Positions 23,929 to 35,034 of a stretch of 64,000 bases of DNA are shown piece after piece. Within the stretch, counting starts at the first letter, position 1. Every line of letters starts with the position of its first letter. The position numbers were made by a program, and so were the translations under genes. This stretch comes from Amphimedon queenslandica (Eukaryota > Porifera > Demospongiae > Haplosclerida > Niphatidae): NCBI RefSeq assembly GCF_000090795.2, contig NW_003546547.1:52107-116106 (forward strand). The letters are read 5' to 3'. The notes beneath the pieces are model-generated. The model saw nothing but the letters and a program-made list of their open reading frames with translations. It did not search any database and had not been told where the DNA came from.

Positions 23929-25146
23929 TCACAAGTGGAATCGTCTTCTACTGGTGTCCATCTTCTTACGCTAAAATTATAAAAAATAAAACATTTTTAA
24001 ATTCACAAAAATACTTCTCTTACATTGTGCATCCACATGTACTGTCCAAACTTTGTATCGAAGGTTCCTTTCTGTAAAGTTCTGAGCTTTAAAGTGAACC
24101 TTGGACCAAGCTCCTGCAGCCCAACCCTCAAAGAATCACGAAAAATGTACCTTAAAAAAAGAAATAATATTTTGTCTTTTTTTCCTAATTTACCTGTGAT
24201 GCCTGAAAAAGATGAAGTCTCTCTGATTGTGGAAAGTAACTGCACGGCGTCCCTTGAAGTTTGGGTCTTGGGGAAAGAGAGACGCAAACATACGACCGAT
24301 AGTGTGACCGAGTTTCGTTGAGAACCGATTCAGTATTACCTCCGGGTAATGAGACGTGGGCGTACCGTGACCCTTTATCTCACGTCCTCTCTTGTAATTG
24401 GTCAGTTTGAAATAAGCAGTGGGTCCTTCAGGAAGATGAATCAACCACAGACCACCTAACAATCAAATGATAAAATGTCTTTTCATCCTTCTCTTTTAAT
24501 TCTTACTTGGTATTTTCCTGTTCTCTTCAATTATTATAATGTCAGTATAGTCTCTCTCTATAGCCTCGGGAATGATGCTCTTTATTTCTGACCCTCTCCT
24601 CCACTTCATGTCAGAGTTTGGTATACAGTCTGCCAGTTCTCTCATCAATAGATTGCTCCTCTAACAATAAAAATATAACACAATTGCCCAATTAAAATTT
24701 TGCATCATACCAAGTGAGCTCGTGTGAACGATGTAATAAGTATTTTGGGGCTGGTTTTCCTGTCAAAGTATCCTGAAAACTCATCAGTCTTTTCATCTTG
24801 AAGTATTTCGGGATCATCTGCTAGGACTGTAGTCTCCTCTGGCTCTCTCGTACTCTCCAGTGTCTTAGGAATAGGTTTTGGAGGTGCCTAGAGTATCTGA
24901 ACTTGAGCAACACCTCACGGGCTAGCCTAAACTCACATTTTCTCCAAGCTGTTCTCTTTCTTTTGCCAGTTTCTTTCTTTTCTCTCTCTTTTCCTTCAAC
25001 TTAATGAGCTTCTCTCGCCTGTACATTGCCTGGCGAAGTATCTTGTTCTTTATCATGGAGGCTCTGCTGCTACCTTCTTTCTTTAACATTTCCACTGAAG
25101 CTGAAGAAGAAGAAGAAGAAGAACCTTTCATTTTCTTGGCCATCAT
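23929..25146 (-). CDS. RPF1: Ribosome production factor 1 (Brix-domain protein RPF1)
   Basis: The start is the first of two ATGs at 25146 (MMAKKMKG). The N-terminus is basic and Lys/Arg-rich. A Brix domain follows: [88 protein letters not shown] and [18 protein letters not shown]. The tiny last exon reads [13 protein letters not shown], matching the conserved RPF1 C-terminus, and stops at 23929-23931. RPF1 is a nucleolar 60S ribosome assembly factor. It is tail to tail with ALG6 (74 bp between stops) and head to head with RCHY1 (154 bp between ATGs). Confidence 0.95.
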
Positions 25147-25300
25147 TCCACGTGGGTGGGCGTGTCTTGGTGCGATAATATTAATATCTATGGATACAGC
25201 AACGCCTATCGTCTCCGGGGATCTTCGTATACTAAGTTGACGATTTTGTATAAATTTCCTGTGTTCCGTAAATTTTATTCAGATCCCCGTCAAATTATTT

Positions 25301-28009
25301 ATGATGGCAGAGAAGGCACTTGAGAAGTGCAGTGAAAGTCCAAAGATTTTAGTGAAAGCTTCTGAAGAGGGGACAGTCCAGACTCCAGAAGAGTTTAGGA
25401 AATTGTGCAGCCATTACTCTAGGGGATGCTCACTCGTGGTATGAGATATTTCTAGCTGGATTGTATTTATAATTTGAATCAAAATGGGGGGAATATTATA
25501 TGAATGGTCTCCAAAGGCTTTTCAGTGTGTATACATGTATTTATAATGGTAATGCCAATCCATGTCTCATCTTAAATAAACTGTGCATCTAGTCTAGATA
25601 CCACTGAGAATGCAACTTTTTTAAAAGAACAAGCCACACCTCTCCACCTTTCCCCTCTTTCTTTTCTCTTTTCTTTAGTCCCCGTGCTGCAATAAAGTCT
25701 ATCCTTGTCGTGTCTGCCATAACGAGAAGGAGTTGCACGAGATAGATCGGTTTGCAATCACAGAGATAGTCTGTCGGAAATGCGAAGAGAGACAAAAAGT
25801 GAGTTTAAAAGAGGATGGAAAGCAGGCTGAACACTGATTGTTATCGGATTTTAAGGGTTGTTTTGAGAGCACTTCCGATTTCACACTTAGTCATGCTTGA
25901 GTTGTCTAAGGAGATAAGTAGCGGCTGGTCTATGTAAATGGACTCCGCAGCTATTATCACTGTTTTTAGATAACACTCATTATTGTCGTGTTTGAAAGTG
26001 TTTGGAACTTGAATCCGTAGCAGCCAGAAAAGTGTACATTGTGCGGCTCGCTTTTTATCTCTTTTTTTTCTTCCCCTCTTTCCACTTAGATAGCCAAAAC
26101 ATGCATAAAATGTTCTTTAACCTTTTCAAGATACACTTGTTTTGTCTGTAATCTTTTTGATGACGCAGAGAAGGGTCAGTATCATTGCTCAAAGTGTGGA
26201 ATATGCAGGTCTGTACATCCTTTAGTCTAAATTTTTATCGTCAGTGCTTATTTGGATAGGATTGGAGGTCGGGATAACTTCTTTCACTGTGACACATGTG
26301 GCCTGTGTCTGCAGAAGTCCCTGAAGGAAGCTCACAAGTGTGTCCAGCAAGCATCCCATTCTAACTGTCCTGTCTGTATGGAGGTAAATGCATTATACAA
26401 CTAATAAACTCCAACTACTACTTGTGATTGTTTCTGTGTATTACATAATAATGTAGGATCTCCATTCCTCAAGAACTGCTGCACATGTTCCAAGATGTGG
26501 GCACCTTTTACACAAGTATAAATACCGTATACTAGGAAATTTTCAAGTAGCCAAATTTTTGCAGATTTCGCGGTTTTTTTGCTCCGTCGCAAAAATTTAA
26601 ATTGTGAAATTCTGCATTTTCATTGCCACGTGGTGGAGTTTGTAAGCTATTTGCGAAAAATTTTATTTCATGAAATCTTACAAATGCAAGATTCGCTAAA
26701 ATTTAGTGACGCGAAAATATCCCAGTATACGGTAATATAATACTCCCAATCCCTCTTTTCCCTCTCTAGTACTTGTTTTCAGGAAATGCTAAAGAACAAG
26801 TGAGCATTAGTTTGCAATGGTACTATGTGTGTCATGCTCCTCCTCTTACAATAGCCTATACCAGTGCCCACAGTGCCAGACCAGTATGCTTGATATGAGC
26901 AGTCAGTGGGAGAGGATGGATGAAGAGAGGCAGCAATGGGTGCTACCTCCGGAACTGCAAAGCTTCAGCGTCAAGGTACTTTCATTTGATAGTCTCCTCA
27001 TTTTATTACTTTATCTCTTTTTTGCTGACTTTGTGCACAGATTCAATGTAGGGATTGTCGAAATGTAAGTTAATTAGTATCATGCTAGTGACAGGATTGC
27101 AATCCTTATTTATGATAGGAAGGTGATGCCCTGTTCCACTTCATTGGACTCAAGTGTATAGACTGTGGTTCTTATAACACTGTACGCTGTGGAAACGAGA
27201 TCCTCCCACTTAATGACGTTGATGAAGTTGATCGCAATGTCCCTGATCAAATTCAAGCGGAAGAGGAAGAAGATGAATATTACGATGAAGATGATGAAGA
27301 TGGTTCCGTGCTCATACATATTGAGGAGGAGGCTCTAGAGACGGATCATATCCTACAGATATTGGATCGCATTTTTCCTAATGATCCTGCTGATGATTTT
27401 TTTGAAGATCTCTTAGATCCAGATAGCAACGAAGAAGGGGAGGATGAGGAGGAAGATGATGTTGAATTTCTTACTGATGAAGTGGTTGGTGGGGCTAATC
27501 TAATCCTTGATCCTCTTTCTGGTCTTATCGATATTCTTCCTCATCACTTGAATCTTAACAATGACCCAGATCATGATGATGATGATGATGACGAAGATGA
27601 AGAAAACGCTCAATTCGTTCCACCTTGGATGAATCCGTCTTCCGTCATTTCGACAATTTTTGGTACCGGTGAATCAAACGCTCATCATTTCCTGCCATAC
27701 CTGCCGCCCACTGCTACGGCCAATGATCACTTACAGGCTCCACAGATATGGGAAGTGTCTTCAGACGAAGGTGAAGCTGCTGGTGAGAGCGAGTCAAATG
27801 ACGTCGTACAAGGAGAAGGAGAAGGAGGGGAGGAGGAAGCGGGTGAATGGGAGGAGGAAGCGGGTGAATGGGAGGATGAAGAGGGTCAATGGGAGACATC
27901 AAGTGAGGAGGAGACCGTCGGAGGGGATGAGGAGAACCTTGGGAAGGAGTGTCTCCTACCGGAAGAGGAGGCTACCAATCAATTGGAAGACGTAGCCCCT
28001 GCTCATTAA
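25301..28009 (+). CDS. RCHY1: RCHY1/PIRH2-like RING-CHY zinc-finger E3 ubiquitin ligase with long acidic C-terminal extension
   Basis: Nine exons (25301-25438, 25679-25798, 26090-26208, 26260-26383, 26457-26515, 26770-26799, 26855-26975, 27041-27064, 27119-28009) join to 541 residues. Zinc-binding blocks run: CHY finger (YSRGCSLVSPCCNKVYPCRV), CTCHY finger (GQYHCSKCGICRIGGRDNFF, HCDTCGLC), RING (NCPVCMEDLHSSRTAAHVPR, CGHLLH, QCPQC), then a zinc ribbon (IQCRDCRN, LKCIDCGSYNT). The family transfers ubiquitin to substrates such as p53. Vertebrate members end soon after the ribbon (about 260 residues); this one continues for about 280 residues of Glu/Asp-rich sequence, with an EEEAGEW tandem repeat near 27833-27893. 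The extension lies in the same open exon as the ribbon, so it is not an obvious mis-join. Confidence 0.93.
26523..26735. mobile_element. MITE with terminal inverted repeats beginning CCGTATACT
   Basis: Left end TACCGTATACTAGGAAATTT (26523) and right end ...ATATCCCAGTATACGGTA (to about 26733) are imperfect inverted repeats, flanked by TA. The interior has ATTTCG/CGAAAT inverted segments. It lies in the RCHY1 intron before the 30-nt exon. It shares the CCGTATA terminus and a size near 210 bp with the element at 2369-2581. Confidence 0.7.
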
Positions 28010-28441
28010 TTAGAATAAATAGTAAATCAACCTTTAAGGAATGTTAGAATATTAAGTATTTCCATTACAATAAAGACAATGTACAGTACATATGCTAGTT
28101 GCAATAGCCATATTTCTTGACATATACATAGCACACTTTGTTGTCAATTTTAATTCCCAAAGATAATTTATTGTTATAATGAAATTATGATACAAGGAGA
28201 AGAATTATCATCAAACATCATTATTATTATACACAACATTAACTATCATTATTATTATTATTATTATAGTACAAACTACACACACATACACATGTATGAT
28301 ACAATAAGTTCCATAGACAGAAATGAATTAATAAATAGTCCAAAATGTAATACATTAATAAGCTCATGCTCAGAATTAAAATAATATTCAGAATACCGTG
28401 TTATATTGAGTGGGTGCAGACTCTATGAGGACAATTGAAGT
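28010..28441. other. Tail-to-tail intergenic gap between RCHY1 and cyclin F
   Basis: This is AT-rich 3' flanking sequence containing AATAAA-type polyadenylation signals (for example near 28013 and 28070) and an (ATT)n microsatellite near 28228-28267. I see no gene in it. Confidence 0.8.
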
Positions 28442-31400
28442 TCACATACAATTATTACTCTTAAAGCTACGATGCCTTTTATTGTGAGTTAGTAGTAGAT
28501 TCTGATCAGAGAATGCTCTCTTCTCCACTTGGAGTGCCTTGTGCTGATGATTGTGCACTGATCTCTCTCCATCCTCCCTTTCCTCTCTGCTGCTGGCTGG
28601 TCTGGGCACATGAGGTGGCTCTAGTCCTCTCTCATTCATCTCTGCCTCCCCTTCCTCATGATTGCAAACAGGAGACACATTTGATAATGAGCAGTGACTA
28701 CTTGCTAAGGAGCTCAACGGTCTTCTCTGCCCTTTCCTTACTGGGTTGGCTTTAATTGGAGAGTGTCCATGATTCGACGAGGCCTTAATGGTAGAGTTCC
28801 AATGCTGGAGGAGAGACTTTCGTCTTGAGGTTGGAGGAGTGTGAACATTTCTCTGGGTGACCATCAAAGAGGAATTAAAACCGACGGTTTCCTCAGAAAT
28901 AACCAGCGGCTCTATACCAGGAAGAAGAGGAAGGCTAGAGGAGAGGAGCTTGTTACTCGAGTGTCTTCTCTCCTTTTTCTTTCGTCTCTCTTTCTTGATA
29001 GAATGTACTGGTCTCTCTTGTCTCTCGCAGGTTGGAGAGGAGGAAGAGGAGGAGGAGGAGGGAGAAGGAGAGGAACAGGAATTTGAATCTTCAAAAATGA
29101 TGGGTGATGGTACAAAGGAGTCAATGGATGCACGAGGAGAATAACCATCAGCAGAAGAAGGGACTATAGGAGGGAGGGGAGAGGTCACAAACGAGACATC
29201 AGAAAGTGATTGGGCGTCAAATTCCTCAACAAAACTCTGAGACACGAGTTCTCTGTACTTTAAAAGTGAAGAGTTTGACGAGCGTCTCTGGTAATACGGC
29301 CTCACACCTAATTTGTCTTTCATCATGTAATAATTCATGAACTATAAGGAGAGAAAGAGAGAGGATGACATACTAATAAATAATCTGTTTGTTTCTCTAC
29401 CTCCATTTCGCTGATGCACAGGAATCTTTCATCACTGTATCTATAACAAGAGAGTATTAATAATAATTTAACTAATTGTATTTAATTGTGTTACCTTGTT
29501 TTAATGGCACATAGCTTGACTCCTCTGTAATCAGTAACAACACCATCATCAGTCAAGCTATAATAAAGATTATTTAATAGTAAAGTGTATAGGATACATG
29601 TATTCTCTCTCTTATCCTACACTCTCTCTCTCTCATTACCATTTAGAATAAAGTAGTGAAGTACAGTGGTATAAATCAGGGACCGTTAAACCAGTGGCCT
29701 CGACCAGTGCACTGGGCCATGGCAATTCTAAGGAGAGAATGAAAGTAAACCAAATTGAAAGTTATTATTAAAATACAATGTTGTTGATACAGATGTAGCT
29801 AATTACCTTGCTCTAGGAGTACCCTGGCTAATAGGAGGCACCCAGCAGCTATCTGTGCAGCAGTATACCTACAAGAATGCATAATGTGAATCAGTATTTG
29901 ACTATTAGTATTAAATTACCTTCCAAAGTCAGGAAAGAGTACAGCACTTTCAGAGACATAAGCTGCAAGGCAGGAACTTTTCTTATCAGCGTTGACCAAT
30001 AGTTCAAACATTTCCAAGTAATCAGGAACTGTAGGCTTCTATGATTAGAAAAGAGAGTACATGTAAATCATATGGTACATGTACATGCACATGTACATGT
30101 ACATCGTGAGTAAGCTAAATGAAAAATGAGTACAATTATTATCTCTATCCCTCCATCTGCTCTCTCCTGAAAGCTTACACTATGCCCATCCAAAATAAAT
30201 TTAGCTATGATAATAATTTACTCTATCATTGGTGCATGTTAGTAATTAGTATAAACATACTTGAATCTCTCCATGTAGTGTTGATACAATCTCACCCATC
30301 ATACACACAACCTCATCATATCTGTATGTGTTATCAGTAAGCCAAGCAGCCTCTCTGATAGTAATAATAGGCACAGCTGTCCACCTATTAATAAATTAGA
30401 TGAAATTATGTAACATCAACTTGACAGTTGACTCTCTTTCTTTACCTTGCTGCTAGGAGCAGAGCAGTCACTCCGAGGAGTTGGAGACGCGAACGTTTCA
30501 ATTTCCTAGCAACCATGTAGCGCTGTATGAGGCTGATGGCAAGATGGAGGGTCTTGGTGGAGAAGGACTTCATCTCGGCTACTTCAACAATCCAATCAAG
30601 AAGAATGAAACTGAGTAAGTGAGAAATAATATTAATATTTTATTCCCAGGTATTTTGATTGTACTAGTCATTGTAAACACAGGTGCAGTAGAGGGGAAAG
30701 GAGAGAGACACATGATATTACTTACACCATTTCCTCATTGACATCTGGCTGAGCATCATAGATTGAAGCAGAGAGCAGACTAGGTGAGGATCTCACAATC
30801 TTTTAGTAAACAATGAAAATTAAGTACAATGTACACTGTATGCTATAATTTTATTGTACCTGTTGTACGTACTGGTAAGCATGAAACCTTGTGATTCCTC
30901 CAAACTTCCCTTTAGCATACAACTTACCCAATTCAAACTACACATAATGTACAAGACATAATATAGGCATACATGTAAATGAGAATTAGGGAGATAAAAG
31001 CTGACACATTACTGTATAAGGACTTTAATGTAATGTAACACTAATACACTATCAATTAAAAGGTAAATGGATATGTGTGTGTGTGTGTGTGTTCTGGGCT
31101 TTATTTATGGGGGACACTCTTAAGCTTTATATGCAGGAAAGTAAGACAAAGCTACATTATATTTACTTACCTGTGCATCAATACAGGTGTCTCTTGAGGT
31201 GACTATCTTTCTCAATTGTCTAACAGATTGCACCTCATCCTATTGTATAGATGATAATGAGTGTTTATCATAACAAGTTAAGTCATTCATGCTCTGAGTA
31301 CCTGAAAGCACTGCTCTGTTTTCCAGTTCTCAAAGCTGCTGTAAGGACAGCCATGTAATGAGCCTTGCTTGAACCACTGGTATGCTTGTCTTCTCTCTTC

Positions 31401-32991
31401 AACTTCATGATTCTATGCAGATATATAATGGGTGCACATGCTGTCAATACAGGTAGAGAAAGGTCAATTACCTCATAGTGACTCATAGCTTTGCCAACCA
31501 CATAAAAAAGACTGGGTATCAGTTCCTGGTAAAAAAGATAAACAAGTTATGAGACATCAGGTGCATGTGTATGGCAGGCATGGGAAATCATGGTCATGAA
31601 TATTATTATTGATGACAGTTATAATCATTGAGATCTTGCTTAACAAAATTGTTTATCTAAGGTGAATCCCAAGAGCTGCCCCCATAGGGGAACAAGAAAC
31701 TGCCATCTGCACCCAATGCCCTCATGAAGCCATTGGAACTATAAGCACCATCCATTCACAGTCTCTAACTGATTATTTGCAGTTCAAAAAACTTGCCATG
31801 ACAACCAATAAACAAAATATTGTTTTGCACTCGTTCACACTAGGTGATTATTGACAACCTATATTTAACAGCTTTTGACATCTGCCACACATAGCCACAT
31901 AGAGCAAGAGATACACATTTTAGGTCAAAGAAGCTATAAATGTGACGTTGTGTTATAGTGTAAAGATGTAAGATCATCATAGCCACATAGTGTATTCATG
32001 AACAATTATATAATCTGTTAGTAACTTGACCACACTATCTAGGCATTCTTTTCTCTCTCTCTCTCTCCTATTTCTCTTTCTTTCTCTTTTTACCTTATTA
32101 GGAGAGATGCAGTGGTTTTTCATATTATGACAAACGCATGCTTTACAGCAGACACAGGTTGTAGCAAAAGGAGGTCGTATAAAGACCCAAGAGAATGGTT
32201 GCCTGTGAGTTACGAGTGATTCGGCTCTCTTTAGATAGTTTGATGCCTTTTGTCCATTAAAAGCATTGATTGTTCCTTTGCCAGGGCCATCAGGGACTAA
32301 ACGAGATAATGTATTAGTATAATTTCATCTCGCCCCTTCTCCCTCTCTCCTCTCTTACCTCCTTGGCTGTAAAGGTAAGCAACAGCTAGTTTGATGAGTG
32401 CTTCAATGTTGCCATGCCTAGCAGCTCTAAAAATGTAAAAAGTAAGAGAAAGTGGTTTGTGACTTTGAGGTTAGGCAATACCACAACTTCATTGAACATG
32501 CATGCAAACATGTAGGCAAGGCACTACCTTTCAATTATAGACAAGTTCCTGTAAGAAGGCCATGTAGTTGACTCAAGACAGGCAGAGGCCCAGAGCGTGT
32601 GAGAGTATCTACTGTCTTCAACCAGATCACAGAGCCTAGCAGATACCTACATGTAAACAAAAAACATGCTCTACACAAAATAGATAGTGCTATGCTGTAT
32701 GTAAGTGGCTTGAAGAGAGATAGCTATTAGAAGGCATGTGAATAATTCAAAGGGTGAGAGAGCGTCGTGCGAGAGAAAGAAGGCGTAGCTGGACATGTGG
32801 AGGCCTCAAGCCCTCTTGATTATTGCCAATCAATATGTAACAAGCTACAACACACAATGATTACTCTACCCCTTGCTCACCAGTCTTGTGTTGTACAGGT
32901 CAAGGAGAGGTAGGTAGCTAAGTATGTGAGCAAGGACCTCGTCCGGCAGGTCCATGAATGATGTAACGGCGTGACAAGACATTTCGTCCAT
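28442..32991 (-). CDS. CCNF: Cyclin F (F-box and cyclin-box protein)
   Basis: The start is ATG 32991 (MDEMSCH), and the F-box follows at once: FMDLPDEVLAHILSYLPLLD. Later minus-strand exons match cyclin F in order: ARHGNIEALIKLAVAYLYSQ, FSWVFIRPPFATTCVCCKA, CPYSSFENWKTEQCF, the cyclin box (LLDWIVEVAEMKSFSTKTLH, SRLQLLGVTALLLAAR) and IREAAWLTDNTYRYDEVVCM. The final exon (about 28442-29338) encodes about 298 low-complexity Ser-rich residues, comparable to the PEST region of the family. Cyclin F is the substrate receptor of an SCF ubiquitin ligase in G2 and does not activate a CDK. The N-terminal basic segment before the F-box in vertebrates is absent here. The promoter is shared with UBFD1. Confidence 0.93.
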
Positions 32992-33207
32992 TTAGGAGTC
33001 ACTTCTATATTGATCACTGATTTTAACTGCTTATTTCTACAGGAAAAGTCCTTTTCTTGCCTTTCTTCTCTCTTTTCTTGTTGTAGTATCTTTCAAAAAA
33101 CCTTTCCAATCAAGTTCTCGTTGGAATGCGTGATCCTGATTGCTCACGCGGCGCCCGCCATAACATTTAAAATTTTTTATTTATTTTTATTCAATTTACC
33201 GACGATC

Positions 33208-33219
33208 TGCGCATGCGCA
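33208..33219. promoter_or_regulatory. NRF1-like palindrome TGCGCATGCGCA
   Basis: This is a perfect match to the animal NRF1 consensus (YGCGCAYGCGCR) in the 302 bp between the cyclin F and UBFD1 start codons. Site identity comes from the motif only. Confidence 0.7.
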
Positions 33220-33228
33220 GTAGCACAG

Positions 33229-33236
33229 TTGGCGCG
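33229..33236. promoter_or_regulatory. E2F-like motif TTGGCGCG
   Basis: The motif resembles the core E2F site (TTTSGCGC) and lies between two NRF1-like palindromes in the cyclin F/UBFD1 promoter. Cyclin F is cell-cycle regulated in animals, which makes the site plausible but unproven. Confidence 0.4.
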
Positions 33237-33259
33237 ATTAATTTTCAGAAAGGTTAGTT

Positions 33260-33271
33260 TGCGCATGCGCA
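33260..33271. promoter_or_regulatory. Second NRF1-like palindrome TGCGCATGCGCA
   Basis: It is identical to the site at 33208-33219, 52 bp away (about five helical turns) and 23 bp upstream of the UBFD1 ATG. Confidence 0.7.
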
Positions 33272-33293
33272 GTTTGCCTAGCCACCTCCCAAA

Positions 33294-34734
33294 ATGGCCG
33301 AGGCTAGGAATGGTGATGAGGGAGAAGCTGGAGGAGAGTCCACCAATGGTAAGTTGTGTTTTACAATGAAACCTTGTGGTTGATTTTGTCTGAAATTTAG
33401 GTGCCATAAGTTTCAGAGCCGTGTGGAAAAAGGAAGTGTACAATATTGATTTTTCAGAAAATAAAACAATTGGAGCACTCAAGACACACTTGCACTCGTT
33501 AACAGGTATTGAGGCACTTTATGAACCTAGTTATTGACTGTATCTACTGTAGGTATACCTCCAGGAATGATGAAACTCATGTACAAAGGTGAATATGGCT
33601 GATCATTAAAATTAATCCTTTATAATACCTGAGGGTTAAAAAATAACCTACTAATAATGATACGACCTAATGCACAAGTAAAATAACTGTTATGTATATA
33701 TAGGTAATTTAAAAGATGTCTCAACTCTAAAAGAAGCTAAGATAGTCCCGGGGATAAAGATAATGGTAATTGGGTCTACCATTACTGACGTAATAGCAGT
33801 TAGCCCTCCTGACCCTGCAGAGCTAAAACAAAGTGCTTCGGAAGAAACAGGTATGGTGTAGTGTCATTTTGCTTTTCTTGATCCGTTATCTTCATTAGAC
33901 TCTGTAAAGGAATCACTCTCAGAGCAAACTCAACACAAAAAGATTCTTGATAAAGGCAAGCCTGACGATGTATACCCAGGTATCAAGCACAGCAACGATC
34001 CACTCCCTCCTTCCCCTATATCTGGACTTTGCAACAAATACGGTGCCAAAGTTAGACTACATTTTAAACTTGAGCTGGAGCAGCTTTGGATTGGAACAAA
34101 AGGTATTTGATGGATAGCCATGGGGCCGGTTCCTGTTTTTTTATTGCACATCGATGTGTTCTTGACACTATTTGGGACAAATTATTGAATATTGCAAAGA
34201 TGACTTACTTGATTGCAGTATGTCATTCTTAATTTTTGTGGCATTTGTGGACTTTAATTCCCTTTCAAAATAAATATCCACCAAATGTGTGTTTGTATAA
34301 TAATTATTTACTGTTCATCCTCACTCTTGTTATAGAGAGGACTGATAAAGTACCACTTGGATCCATTAGAAAAGTAATATCTGAACCAATCAAAGGACAA
34401 GAGGAATATCATATAATGGTAAGCAGTAGGCCCTGATTAGTCTCCCCAATTAGTTATTATATAACTGAGCTAAATGCCTGGTATGCTATACATTATATTG
34501 TGTATTGTATTAATCCATCCCATTTCTATGGTGCTAGTTTCAGTAGCACCATTAGTTGCTAATTGGGCTATACTATTTTAATCAATTTGTGGTATAATAA
34601 TGATGTACATGCACATACAATAGGCATTACAATTAGGCCCAACAGAGAACTCTAGGTACTGGCTGTATTGGGTGCCAGCTCAATTTGTAGAAGCTATCAA
34701 AGACGTTATATTAGGAAAATGGCAGTATTTCTGA
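33294..34734 (+). CDS. UBFD1: Ubiquitin family domain-containing protein 1 (UBFD1)
   Basis: Seven exons (33294-33348, 33401-33505, 33553-33588, 33704-33850, 33899-34102, 34336-34418, 34624-34734) join to 246 residues. The N-terminal half is a ubiquitin-like fold (VWKKEVYNIDF, THLHSLTGIPPGMMKLMYKG, GIKIMVIGSTITDVIAV). The second half carries the family's conserved blocks QHKKILDKGKPDDVYPGIK, LELEQLWIGTKERTDKVPLG and the C-terminus FVEAIKDVILGKWQYF, nearly identical to vertebrate UBFD1. The family is reported to bind polyubiquitin; its cellular role is poorly defined. Length is slightly below the vertebrate protein because the N-terminal low-complexity extension is missing. Confidence 0.95.
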
Positions 34735-35034
34735 TTTAAAAATTGTATATTATTATTATTATTATTATCAAAAAGTATAACTCCTCCCAGATCTTTATAT
34801 TATTATTTATTAACTTTCAATGAAAATAATGATTATTATTATTATTATACAAACAATACAAATTAATAGACGACATTCAGTTATAATAATAATAACAGTA
34901 AAGGCTATCATAATAATAATAATGATTACAATTTCCAAGTGATTGATCAATTATGTATTCCCGAGGGTTTGAAAATGATAACATGTGAAAAAAAACCGAC
35001 AAATTAAAATGAACTAGATAATAGGAGAAGTTCC
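34735..35034. other. Tail-to-tail gap between UBFD1 and TBC1D16
   Basis: AT-rich 3' flanks with several (TTA)n/(AAT)n microsatellite runs (about 34750-34770, 34828-34850, 34883-34925). No gene seen. Confidence 0.8.

Noticed and set aside
31560-32090. Possible extra gene in the largest cyclin F intron
   Set aside because: I saw no open frame with splice support, no repeat ends and no RNA-gene structure; it is treated as plain intron.
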